The notes under the pieces were generated by a model. That model saw only the letters and a program-made list of their open reading frames with translations. It had not been told where the DNA came from and did not search any database. Of a stretch of DNA of 64,000 bases, positions 16,430 to 25,107 are shown in pieces. Position 1 is the stretch's first letter; each line of letters starts with the position of its first letter. Origin of the DNA: DASZWJ01 sp963813895 (GTDB taxonomy: Bacteria > Pseudomonadota > Gammaproteobacteria > JAURND01); assembly GCA_963813895.1 (NCBI GenBank), contig CAWFAS010000002.1, positions 330,934-394,933 on the forward strand, written 5' to 3'. The translations under genes and the position numbers were made by a program.

Positions 16430-16578
16430 GGGTAACAGGGGTAGCATTGGGTAACGCGGGGTAACAATAAAAATTTGTTACCCGGCTCCCAAAGGGAGGG
16501 GGTAACATGAATTTCATTAGGAAAATGCTTTTAAATTATCAGATTACAATATGTTACCCTCTGTTACCCCTGTTACCC
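16430..16578. repeat. Cluster of eight GGGTAAC heptamers, four in each orientation
   Basis: GGGTAAC occurs at 16430, 16449, 16459 and 16500, and its complement GTTACCC at 16477, 16553, 16563 and 16572. The outer groups form an inverted repeat (GGGTAACAGGGGTA against its complement at 16565-16578). The region has no coding capacity. It may be a multi-site protein-binding region, a mobile-element end or decayed repeat DNA. It occupies the gene-poor interval 16088-17069. Confidence 0.6.
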
Positions 16579-16595
16579 ATGGTTTCAATAACTTG

Positions 16596-16889
16596 CTAAA
16601 CGTAAACTGCAGCGTGTATGTGCGTCGGAAAGAGAGCGGTAGCATTTGAGTTTGGTGGTATCAAGCGACTTGAGAATTTCTGAGCGAAGCGAAGACCATG
16701 TATGGACAGCAAGCTGGCCATGGAAGCGCCTCTGCTCAACTTGCCACGAGAGTCTGCAGTTGTTAATAGGCGCGTAACGGTCGAGGCGAAGCCCGACCTT
16801 ACTGCACTGCTCAAGCTAAATGGGGCAATTATTTTGGCTCTTGCGAAAAATGCATCTTGAGCTGCAATACCTAAAAGACATGATCTCAT
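16596..16889 (-). other. Uncertain 97-codon open frame in gene-poor DNA
   Basis: The frame encodes a Ser/Ala-rich sequence starting MRSCLLGIAAQDAFFARAKI, without a recognisable domain or good ribosome-binding site. The composition is higher in G+C than its surroundings. Palindromic repeats lie just to the left. It may be part of a repeated or transferred segment rather than a gene. No other gene is seen between 16088 and 17069. Confidence 0.25.
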
Positions 16890-17069
16890 ATTTATGCGTC
16901 TAGCATGTCCTTAAAGTGTCATATTTCGTTATTTTTAGGACACGAGATTCTCGGTTGCTTCTACCGCTAATGGTGATTTCGCCGATTCAACCACCAGAAG
17001 CTCCGTAAATCCAGGCTTTGTGGTATCCTAATAGAAGCAAAAAACGAAGATTATTCAAGAGGAACCATC

Positions 17070-17585
17070 ATGAGCAGCATAAAACGCATTTTTATCATTG
17101 GCCATTCAGGCGCTGGCAAAGGTGTTCTCGCCCAAGCGGTGGCTAAAAAACTTGGCTGGAAATTTATCAACGCAGACGTTCTTGGGTGTGCAGCTCACAT
17201 TGGGCGTACTGTGTCTGAAATTGTGGGTGCCGAAGGCGAGCGCGCTTTTAACCGTTGCCTGACAGAAATTTTATCCCATCAGATCATCAAAGAAAACATA
17301 GTTGTCACCACAGACGAAAGCATCATCTGTGATGAGAAAGCGCATGAGTTACTGAAATCAGAATTCACTGTTTACCTCAAAGTGAGCGTGCCTGTGCAAT
17401 TGGAACGTATTTCAGAAGGTGATTATCGTCCATTACTGCCGGTGGATAATTTTGCTGCCCTTATCGATAAGCTACATGATGAACGAGACGACTTGTACGA
17501 ACAAGTGGCCAGTTTTTCGCTAAGCTCTGACGATGGTGATATAGAAGGACATGCGGCAAGTATCGTTAAAGCCATGACAAAGTAG
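17070..17585 (+). CDS. Shikimate-kinase-like P-loop kinase
   Basis: The 171-residue protein has a shikimate/gluconate-kinase-type P-loop fold. Walker A is GHSGAGKGVLAQAVAKKLG (residues 11-17 core), followed by FINADVLGCAAHIGRTVSEIVGAEGERAFNRCLTEIL, which resembles the D..I....G.....I....GE..FR.....L pattern of AroK. The lid arginine is in SEGDYRPLLP. The usual Ser/Thr after the P-loop Lys is Gly here, and the substrate Asp-Arg pair is less clear, so it may not be the housekeeping AroK. It has a GAGGAA ribosome-binding site. Confidence 0.72.
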   Translation: MSSIKRIFIIGHSGAGKGVLAQAVAKKLGWKFINADVLGCAAHIGRTVSEIVGAEGERAFNRCLTEILSHQIIKENIVVTTDESIICDEKAHELLKSEFTVYLKVSVPVQLERISEGDYRPLLPVDNFAALIDKLHDERDDLYEQVASFSLSSDDGDIEGHAASIVKAMTK

Positions 17586-17635
17586 GTGGTTTTGTTATTA
17601 TCGAAAACAGCAAGAATCAATAATAAAGGCATTTC

Positions 17636-17657
17636 TTATCACCACGGATGGTGATAA
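17636..17657. terminator. Stem-loop after the shikimate-kinase-like gene
   Basis: TTATCACCA - CGGA - TGGTGATAA is a perfect 9-bp stem. No T-run follows. A degenerate direct repeat (TTATTATCGAAA...GAATC) flanks it at about 17595 and 17666. It may act as a terminator or be a protein-binding palindrome upstream of the DUF3141 gene. Confidence 0.45.
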
Positions 17658-17881
17658 TTGGTAGCATTATTATCGAAATCTGCTAGAATCCTCGTCGGTG
17701 AAGTTGACATTCCCCACCCAGTTTGGAGGTGGTTATTTTAAGGAACACCAACCTCCGCCAGATTTTTGCACCAACTAATGTTATCGATCAATTCCTTTTT
17801 ACTCCTCCTTTCTTCGAACCAGAATTTTTAATAAGGAAACGCGGTCGGAATACCTTTGACCATCCTTTAACGGAGTCCGCA

Positions 17882-20269
17882 ATGCATAAACCTGTCGGAA
17901 CAGCGGTAACAAACTGGCATTCCTTAGTTAGCCAGTCTTCCAATATGTTATCCCTTTGGACTAAGTTGATGCGCAGCAACGTCGACCAGCTCAGCAAAAC
18001 TTGCGAATCTATCATCGATTTTAATATAAATCTTTGCACCCTAACCACAGATACCATTACCCAGAAAGATCCTGAAGAATTAAACCCAATTAGCCTAACC
18101 CAATCTGCTGCTGAGTATATCGTGGACGGTTGGCAGCGCAGCATCTTGTTCTTGGACATTATGCGCCAACGCGGCAACCACTACATCGACCATGAATCAA
18201 CAGGTCAACCACCGGTATTATTTTTCGGCTATGAAATGCTGATTGACGGTAGGACCTTTGAACGTCCCGTGAATTATGCATTGGTTAAAATTCAAGCGCC
18301 TAAAAATGCCAAAATAGATGAGAGCAAACGACCTTATGTCATTATCGATCCGCGTGCGGGACATGGCGCAGGAATTAGCGGCTTCAAGGACGAATCTCAA
18401 GTAGGAACCATATTAAAGGCCGGACATCAGGTCTATGTAGTCATCTTTTTCCCGCAACCAGAACCTGGGCAAACCTTGCTTGACATTGGATTCGCCGAAG
18501 AGGTTTTTTTACGTGCAGTGGCACAATACCACCCTAATAGCCCCAAGCCATGCGTCATAGGTAATTGTCAGGGAGGATGGGCGGCTATGGCACTTATTGC
18601 AGCTCGGCCTTCAATTGCTAGTGTATTGGTAATGAATGGCGCCCCTTTAGCTTATTGGGCTGGAGAAAATGGCAAAAATCCTATGCGCTATTTAGGTGGC
18701 ATCATGGGTGGCAGTTGGTTAGCGCGTATGACATCCGACCTCGGCAACGGTAAATTTGACGGTGCCCACCTGGTCATGAACTTTGAGTTATTAAATCTAG
18801 GGAAATCTTTTTGGGATAAATACTATCAACTGTTCGCTCATATTGACAATGAAGAACAACGTTTTCTGGCCTTTGAGCGCTGGTGGGGCGGCTATTCTTT
18901 ATTGAACACCAATGAAATTCTCGGCATCGTCAACAATTTATTCATAGGTAATAAATTGGTACACGGCCGCATCCCCCTAGGGCACTCGAGCAATATTGAT
19001 CTACGTAATGTGCACGTGCCCATTATTATTTTTTGCTCCCAAGGTGACAATATCACCCCACCACAACAAGCGTTGAATTGGATTACCGAACTATACTCCG
19101 ATACCTTAGAAATCAAACTGGCTCGCCAAGTAATCGTCTATCTAATCCATGAAAATATCGGGCACCTGGGTATTTTTGTCTCTAGCCATATCGCTAAAAA
19201 AGAGCATAAGCAGATTATTGACCTGATGAATTATATTGAACATCTGCCAGCCGGGCTTTATGAAATGTTTCTGGAAAAAGAAGTCTCGACAGTTGATACC
19301 GAAACGACCTATAGCGTCGTGCTAAAAGAGCGCAGCATCAGTGATATTTTAGCTATGAACCCCAATCAAAACGGCGGCGAAGATGAATTATTTAATATCG
19401 TTCAGGACATATCCGAAATGAATTCCATGCTATACAGCATGGTAGTTAGCCCCCAAGTGCGTCTATTCTCCAACGAACAAACGGGAGAAATCTCACGCCA
19501 GTTACATCCATTACGCATGAGTCGTTATCTGTTCAGCGATCTTAATCCCATGCTGTGGCCACTGGCGGGTATGGCAGATATGATACGCCAACACCGACAA
19601 GCTGTGAGCGCACAAAATCCTTTTAATAGATTACAAGATAAATTGGCCAATATAATCCTCGAATCATTTAATAGCTATCGAGAATGGCGAGATACTTCCG
19701 CCGAATGGCTGTTCCACGCAGTCTACCGTACCGCAGCAATACTTTTGCCAGCAGATAATTATATGCGAGATATCTTTCATGGGGCAGCCGCTGAAACCCA
19801 GACTAATGAAACTGCCCAGAATTTTCTGGCTATTATCGAAGAAGGCGATATTCCCGAGGCAGTGATGCGCATACTGCTGTTACTCATCAAGACGCAAGGT
19901 TTTACCCGTGGTAAACACGTCTCCACCGCAGCCGCCATCCTATTAAAAAATAATAACTTTATGAAACTCAGCCGCAAAGAATTTAAGGACATTCTGCACA
20001 GTCAAACCATTATTGTGGAATACGACGCCGAACTTGCTTTGAAAACTCTCCCACAACTGGTAAAAACCCAGCGCAAACAGAAAATAGTGCTGGACCTGGT
20101 CAACTCTATTATTGCGGCTATTAATATTGAGTTACCACTTGAAAATCAATTGATGATGACGCGAATTGAAAATTTATTTACTAAAGACTTAGGTAAAAAT
20201 GCCACTAGAAGCTACCCCCATCCTAACCTTCCCCCGCAAGCGGGGGAAGGGACTGGTTGGGCAGGATAA
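17882..20269 (+). CDS. DUF3141-family alpha/beta-hydrolase (poly-3-hydroxyalkanoate synthase-like)
   Basis: The product is about 795 residues from the ATG at 17882, which has GGAG 7 bp upstream. A TTG at 17723 would add 53 residues. The middle part resembles the PhaC/alpha-beta-hydrolase fold: VIIDPRAGHGAGISGF, the nucleophile elbow VIGNCQGGWAAM (Cys near residue 229), and VPIIIFCSQGDNITPPQQA with the acid and HENIGHLGIFVSS with the His. The C-terminal 300 residues are helical and typical of DUF3141. The function of the family is unknown. The last 20 residues (RSYPHPNLPPQAGEG and on) are encoded by a palindromic repeat, so the natural C-terminus has been replaced or extended. Confidence 0.85.
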   Translation: MHKPVGTAVTNWHSLVSQSSNMLSLWTKLMRSNVDQLSKTCESIIDFNINLCTLTTDTITQKDPEELNPISLTQSAAEYIVDGWQRSILFLDIMRQRGNHYIDHESTGQPPVLFFGYEMLIDGRTFERPVNYALVKIQAPKNAKIDESKRPYVIIDPRAGHGAGISGFKDESQVGTILKAGHQVYVVIFFPQPEPGQTLLDIGFAEEVFLRAVAQYHPNSPKPCVIGNCQGGWAAMALIAARPSIASVLVMNGAPLAYWAGENGKNPMRYLGGIMGGSWLARMTSDLGNGKFDGAHLVMNFELLNLGKSFWDKYYQLFAHIDNEEQRFLAFERWWGGYSLLNTNEILGIVNNLFIGNKLVHGRIPLGHSSNIDLRNVHVPIIIFCSQGDNITPPQQALNWITELYSDTLEIKLARQVIVYLIHENIGHLGIFVSSHIAKKEHKQIIDLMNYIEHLPAGLYEMFLEKEVSTVDTETTYSVVLKERSISDILAMNPNQNGGEDELFNIVQDISEMNSMLYSMVVSPQVRLFSNEQTGEISRQLHPLRMSRYLFSDLNPMLWPLAGMADMIRQHRQAVSAQNPFNRLQDKLANIILESFNSYREWRDTSAEWLFHAVYRTAAILLPADNYMRDIFHGAAAETQTNETAQNFLAIIEEGDIPEAVMRILLLLIKTQGFTRGKHVSTAAAILLKNNNFMKLSRKEFKDILHSQTIIVEYDAELALKTLPQLVKTQRKQKIVLDLVNSIIAAINIELPLENQLMMTRIENLFTKDLGKNATRSYPHPNLPPQAGEGTGWAG

Positions 20270-20362
20270 GTTAAGCTATGCACCAACATCATACCTGGCT
20301 CGAGCAAGTCCCTTCCCCCGCTTGCGGGGGAAGGTTAGGATGGGGGGGCAGCTTCTAGTGGC
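20201..20362. repeat. CTTCCCCCGC-family palindromic element, copy 1
   Basis: The arms GCCACTAGAAGCTACCCCC and GGCAGCTTCTAGTGGC, together with inner arms CCTAACCTTCCCCCGC, enclose a loop with GGTTGGGCAGGATAAGTTAAGC. The element spans 162 bp, and its left arm codes for the C-terminus of the DUF3141 protein. Related copies are at 23298, 35511 (half), 39837 and 50901. Confidence 0.9.
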
Positions 20363-20522
20363 AATCATTCTGTAACCTCATTCTAAATATTTTGTGCCCC
20401 CCTAAAGAGGAGAGAAGAGCAGAAGGCTAAAGTACCTAATCTAGAATCATTTAACAACACCTCCCAGCTTAGGATAACAGCCCATGATACAATATTTATT
20501 CTAAGCCTTACCGGAATATCCC

Positions 20523-23234
20523 ATGAACGAACTCCTCACCCCTTTCTACGAAGAAGTCGTACTGAAGTACCACCTCTTCAACGGCCTATTTTTAACCTTA
20601 CCTTTTGGTGGAACAGAAGAAGCCGGCACATTACTATCAGTATTCGCCAAGCACTGCCAGACTGAAATCAACAAAGGTAAAAACCCCAGCGCCATTATTA
20701 AAAGTTTTTTTGCTAAAAACGGTCACATCCAGAATGAAAAGGATGAAATTAATTTATTGTTCAGAATGATGCAATTTGTAGAACGACAAGTAGTATTATT
20801 CGACGCTTTAGAAGATGCTGCCTTTGCCGACACCCATAATTTGAAGGGTCGAGGTTCTTTACATAACCTCTTCATTAAAGTGATTAATAACCAGCGGCGG
20901 CAAGATTTTATAAAGCAAATTTCAGACTACCAAGTAAAGATCGTATTAACTGCTCACCCGACCCAATTCTATCCCTACTCTATTTTAGCTATTTTGACCC
21001 AACTAGGCCCGGCCTTACGCAATAATAACCTAAAGCAAATTAGCCTATTACTCTTGCAGATGGGCAAAACCTCGTTTCGACAACGGCAAAAACCCACTCC
21101 ACTACAAGAAGCACAGAGTTTATTATGGTATTTAGAAAATATTTTTTATCCAGTGATTCCGGAAATTCAAGCTGAGATTGATCACGCATTAAAGGACTTC
21201 AGCTATCAAGGAAAAAAATTAACCCCCCCCATTGGCCTGCAGTGTAGCGCATTGGATGGGATAACCCTGGCTGTTACTCCTGACAGCAGCGAACCGCCCC
21301 CCAAATGCATAGAGCTAGGATTCTGGCCAGGAGGTGATCGTGACGGCAATCCCTTCGTCACTGCCGAAACTACCCTGGAGGTGGCACGCCTGCTGAAATC
21401 AAGAATATTACGTATGTACATACGAGAATTAGCACAATTAGTAAAAAAATTAACTTTTGAAGGTATTTTAGATCCGTTAGAAGGGATTAAAAAGAAAGTT
21501 GAAGATACCTTTCTTCAATCCCAATTGACCACTGCTCAGAAACCTAATGCTGCCGTTTATCTCAATGACACGGCATTATTGTCAGACCTGGAACAACTTA
21601 AAACCTTATTAATCATTGAGCACAATTCATTATTTCTAAATTTGCTAGAGCAATTTATTACTAAAATTCGCTGCTTTGGTTTTTATTTTGCCGCAATGGA
21701 TATGCGCGAAACGGCTAATATTCACCGCGAAGTTTGTGCAGCATTATTAAAGGAATTAGCCAAAGATACTCATATCCATATTAATCCTAAACAACTGCAA
21801 TCTTATACCCAATTAAGCGATATTCAAAAAATAACGGTGCTTGAGGAATTAATACAGCAGAAAATAACTTACCAGCCACCCTCACAACAGAGCAACAAAT
21901 TGCTAGAAAGTAATATGCTATCTTTAGCGACCATTCCTGCCATTCAAATGCAAAATGGTGAGAAAGGCCTTTGCCGTTATATTATCAGCAATACCAGTTC
22001 TGCCTTAGATCTACTTGAATTACTCGCCCTGCTACACTTAACCCCAGGTTTTAAGCATCGCATCAGTGTGGATATTATTCCTTTGTTTGAAAGCATTACC
22101 GATTTGGAAAACTGTAAACAAATTATGACGCAAGTGTATGACAACACAACCTATCGAGCGCATTTGCAGCAGCGAGGGAATAATCAAATCATCATGCTGG
22201 GATTTTCTGATGGCACTAAAGATGGGGGATACGTTGCGGCTAATTGGTCTATTTATCAAGCTAAATTGCAACTAACTGCACTTTCAAAACAATATGGCAT
22301 CCATGTTACTTTTTTTGACGGACGGGGCGGCCCCCCAGCCCGCGGCGGCGGTAAAACTCATGCATTTTACCGTTCATTAGGCAGTAAAATTAAACACCGT
22401 AGGCCGCAATTGACAGTGCAAGGGCAAACCATTAGCACTAATTTCGGCACGCATGACTCAGCTAAATACAACATAGAGCAATTACTTACGGCAAGCTTGG
22501 AAGATTTAATCTTTACAGAAGAAGCAAATGATCTTACTGATAAAGAAATAGAACTGCTGGAACAATTATCCCTAGCTGGTAAAACCGCTTACTTAGATTT
22601 AAAAAACAATAAATTATTTGTGCCCTACCTGGAACAGATGACACCCCTTAAATTCTTCAGCGAATTAAATATAGGTAGCCGGCCCACTACGCGGAAAAAA
22701 ACTGCACAATTACGCCTGACTGATTTACGGGCCATTCCGTTTGTAGGATCCTGGAGCCAACTAAAACAAAATATCCCCGGTTATTATGGGTTCGGATCGG
22801 CATTACAACAATTAATCAAACAAGGCAAACAAAAGGCATTGTCCCAGTTATACGATCATTCTTTGTTTTTCAGAACCTTGGTTGAAAATACTATGATGAG
22901 CCTATCCAAAACCTATTTCCCATTAACCGCTTATATGAAGAAAGACCCGGAGTTTGGCGGCTTTTGGCAAAAACTATCGGCCGAAGCAGAACTAACCAAA
23001 AAATTATTATTGAAAATTTCCGGCCAGACCTGTCTGCTCGAGGCTGATACTTTAAACCGAGAATCTATTAAACTGCGGGAGGAAATTGTTCTACCCCTAT
23101 TAGTCATCCAACAATTTGCCATGATGCGGCTGAAGGAGCTAGCTGATCAAGACAGTAATTTATCTACCATTTATAAGAAAATGATTCTCAAAGCTATGGC
23201 AGCCAATACTAATGCTAGTCGTAATTCGGCGTAG
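20523..23234 (+). CDS. ppc: Phosphoenolpyruvate carboxylase
   Basis: The enzyme carboxylates PEP to oxaloacetate, replenishing the TCA cycle. The 903-residue length matches the family. Signatures: VLTAHPTQFYP with catalytic His145, GFWPGGDRDGNPFVT, FAAMDMRETANIH, LGFSDGTKDGGYVAANW, and FFDGRGGPPARGGGKTH. The C-terminal MRLKELADQDSN block is present, but it ends in ANTNASRNSA rather than the usual NTG terminus, which in some PEPCs contributes to activity. Flanked by palindromic repeats on both sides and by its own promoter region (20363-20522). Confidence 0.95.
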   Translation: MNELLTPFYEEVVLKYHLFNGLFLTLPFGGTEEAGTLLSVFAKHCQTEINKGKNPSAIIKSFFAKNGHIQNEKDEINLLFRMMQFVERQVVLFDALEDAAFADTHNLKGRGSLHNLFIKVINNQRRQDFIKQISDYQVKIVLTAHPTQFYPYSILAILTQLGPALRNNNLKQISLLLLQMGKTSFRQRQKPTPLQEAQSLLWYLENIFYPVIPEIQAEIDHALKDFSYQGKKLTPPIGLQCSALDGITLAVTPDSSEPPPKCIELGFWPGGDRDGNPFVTAETTLEVARLLKSRILRMYIRELAQLVKKLTFEGILDPLEGIKKKVEDTFLQSQLTTAQKPNAAVYLNDTALLSDLEQLKTLLIIEHNSLFLNLLEQFITKIRCFGFYFAAMDMRETANIHREVCAALLKELAKDTHIHINPKQLQSYTQLSDIQKITVLEELIQQKITYQPPSQQSNKLLESNMLSLATIPAIQMQNGEKGLCRYIISNTSSALDLLELLALLHLTPGFKHRISVDIIPLFESITDLENCKQIMTQVYDNTTYRAHLQQRGNNQIIMLGFSDGTKDGGYVAANWSIYQAKLQLTALSKQYGIHVTFFDGRGGPPARGGGKTHAFYRSLGSKIKHRRPQLTVQGQTISTNFGTHDSAKYNIEQLLTASLEDLIFTEEANDLTDKEIELLEQLSLAGKTAYLDLKNNKLFVPYLEQMTPLKFFSELNIGSRPTTRKKTAQLRLTDLRAIPFVGSWSQLKQNIPGYYGFGSALQQLIKQGKQKALSQLYDHSLFFRTLVENTMMSLSKTYFPLTAYMKKDPEFGGFWQKLSAEAELTKKLLLKISGQTCLLEADTLNRESIKLREEIVLPLLVIQQFAMMRLKELADQDSNLSTIYKKMILKAMAANTNASRNSA

Positions 23235-23297
23235 GCTAGAAAGAAGGATAGATTGACTATGGTCATTGTATAGCTATCGAAGCGAAGAATTCAGGAG

Positions 23298-23455
23298 CCA
23301 CTAGAAGCTGCCCCCTTCCTAACCTTCCCTCGCAAGCGGGGGCAGGGACTTGCTCGAGCTAGTATGGGATTGGCTGCATAGCTTAACTTATCCTACCGAA
23401 GCAGTCCCTGCCCCCGCTTGCGGGGGAAGGTTAGGAAGGGGGCAGCTTCTAGTGG
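23298..23455. repeat. CTTCCCCCGC-family palindromic element, copy 2
   Basis: This 158-bp element matches copy 1 in reverse orientation. Arms are CCACTAGAAGCTGCCCCC and its complement, the inner stem is CCTAACCTTCCCTCGC / GCGGGGGAAGGTTAGG, and the loop holds GGGACTTGCTCGAG and GCTTAACTTATCC. It lies between ppc and tadA. Confidence 0.9.
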
Positions 23456-23502
23456 AACTTAACTTGCAGGACAGGAAAAAACATAAAATTTATTAATAAC
23501 TT

Positions 23503-24015
23503 ATGACCATAATCTCACCCAAACTCTCCCATCTTATCCCCGATTTCAGCAAGCAAAATTTAGCCAGCCGTGACCACTACTGGATGCAATATGCTCTCAA
23601 AATGGCAGAACGTGCACAGCAACTGGATGAAATTCCAGTAGGTGCAGTTTTGATAGCCGCTGATCAAATAATCGGCGAGGGCTGGAATCAGCCAATAACC
23701 ACATCTGACCCCACCGCGCATGCGGAAATTATCGCCTTACGCCAGGCTACCCATGCTATACAAAATTATCGCTTACCCGTCAACTGCACTCTGTACGTTA
23801 CCTTGGAACCTTGTGCAATGTGTGCCGGAGCATTACTAAATGCTCGCCTAACACGACTGGTGTATGGCGCACTAGATGCCAAAGCTGGCGCAGTAGCTAG
23901 TGTGTTCAGCTTGCTGGATAATCTACAATTAAACCACCGCATCACTTGGGAGGGAGGATGTCTTGCTACCTCATGCGCTAACTTACTACAGAATTTTTTT
24001 CGCAAGCGACGCTAA
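23503..24015 (+). CDS. tadA: tRNA-specific adenosine deaminase
   Basis: TadA converts A34 of tRNA-Arg(ACG) to inosine. The 170-residue protein has a cytidine-deaminase-like zinc site: His73-Ala-Glu75 in PTAHAEIIALRQA, and Cys104 and Cys107 in EPCAMCAGALLNARLTRLVYGA. RLTRLVYGALDAKAGA and the N-terminal DEIPVGAVLI are typical. A 25-residue N-terminal extension before DHYWMQYALKMA is unusual but could reflect an early start. Translation may begin at an internal Met, but none has a clear ribosome-binding site. Confidence 0.93.
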   Translation: MTIISPKLSHLIPDFSKQNLASRDHYWMQYALKMAERAQQLDEIPVGAVLIAADQIIGEGWNQPITTSDPTAHAEIIALRQATHAIQNYRLPVNCTLYVTLEPCAMCAGALLNARLTRLVYGALDAKAGAVASVFSLLDNLQLNHRITWEGGCLATSCANLLQNFFRKRR

Positions 24016-24102
24016 GCCCATGGCACAAACTTAAACTAAAACCGGCATTAAAGCAGCACAATGGATGAGCGGGTTTTGGCAACTAATTTAATTCCTATTT
24101 GC

Positions 24103-25107
24103 TCAATGATAATGACTATCTGAAGTCACTTTGCCACGAAATACCCAATAGGCATGTAATGTGTAAGCAAGAATAATGGGAATGAGAAAAAGTACACCCG
24201 TGAGTGTAAATAGCTGCGACGCTGGCGGCGATGCTGCCTGCCAAATAGTGATAGCACGCGGCACTGCGTATGGCCAGATGCTGATGACAAAACCCGTATA
24301 GCAAAGAATAAATAGACCAATGCTACAGATAAAAGGCAGATATTCGCGTTTAGCACGCAGGCTCCAGAACAAGGCGATTGACAACAAAGTAGTATGGACT
24401 GGCACAGGAATGAAATAGAGAATATTCGGCCAGGAAAACCAGCGTTCAGCAATGGCGGGCTGTGTTAGCGGGGTCCATAAGCTTACTGCTAAAATAAATA
24501 GGAGCAACAACCACATCAGACGCGAAGCAACTTTATAACACCATAATTGCAGACTTTGTTCAGTTTTCATGATCAGCCAAGTAGCGCCTAGCAATGCATA
24601 ACCACATACCAAAGCTAATCCACTCATTACACTAAAGGGGGTCAGCCAACCATAAGCCCCACCCATATATTTACCATCCACCACCGGCAATCCTTCGACA
24701 AAATGACCCAAAACCATTCCCTGCATGAAAGTGGCCAAAAATGCCCCCCCTGCAAACGACCAATCCCACAAATATCGATGCCGAGTCGCCTTGAAGCGAA
24801 ATTCAAATGCAACACCCCGCAGTATTAAACCCATTAAAAATAAAATTAAAGGTAAATAGAGTGCAGATAAGACAATTGCATAAGCCTTGGGAAAGGCAGC
24901 GAATAACCCGGCACCGCCTAGTACAAGCCAAGTCTCATTGCCGTCCCACAAAGGCGCGATGCTATTCATCATCATATCTTTTTGCTCATGACTGTGCACA
25001 AATGGAAATAAAATACCGATACCTAAATCGAATCCGTCCAGTATGACATACATAATTAAGCCAAAGCCGATAACTGCTGCCCAGATGACTGACGTATCCA
25101 CATTCAT
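24103..25107 (-). CDS. cydB: Cytochrome bd-type quinol oxidase subunit II
   Basis: Subunit II of the bd oxidase family is an integral membrane protein with about eight or nine helices. The start ATG at 25107 (MNVDTSVIWAAV) overlaps the cydA stop as ATGA and gives 334 residues. A start at 25125 would lie inside cydA. LDGFDLGIGILFPF and the PLWDGNETWLVLGGAGLFAAFPKAYA block are diagnostic of CydB/CioB. Together with the short CydA this points to a CIO-like, cyanide-insensitive type. No cydX or cydCD genes are near. Confidence 0.95.
   Translation of the reverse strand: MNVDTSVIWAAVIGFGLIMYVILDGFDLGIGILFPFVHSHEQKDMMMNSIAPLWDGNETWLVLGGAGLFAAFPKAYAIVLSALYLPLILFLMGLILRGVAFEFRFKATRHRYLWDWSFAGGAFLATFMQGMVLGHFVEGLPVVDGKYMGGAYGWLTPFSVMSGLALVCGYALLGATWLIMKTEQSLQLWCYKVASRLMWLLLLFILAVSLWTPLTQPAIAERWFSWPNILYFIPVPVHTTLLSIALFWSLRAKREYLPFICSIGLFILCYTGFVISIWPYAVPRAITIWQAASPPASQLFTLTGVLFLIPIILAYTLHAYWVFRGKVTSDSHYH

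Noticed and set aside
9535..17585. Integrative element or prophage inserted at tRNA-Ser
   Set aside because: No integrase, no phage genes and no duplicate of the tRNA 3' end were seen, so only a generic accessory island is supported.
20201..23455. Palindromes as CRISPR or tRNA-like elements
   Set aside because: The copies are isolated inverted repeats, not regularly spaced direct repeats, and no cas genes are present.
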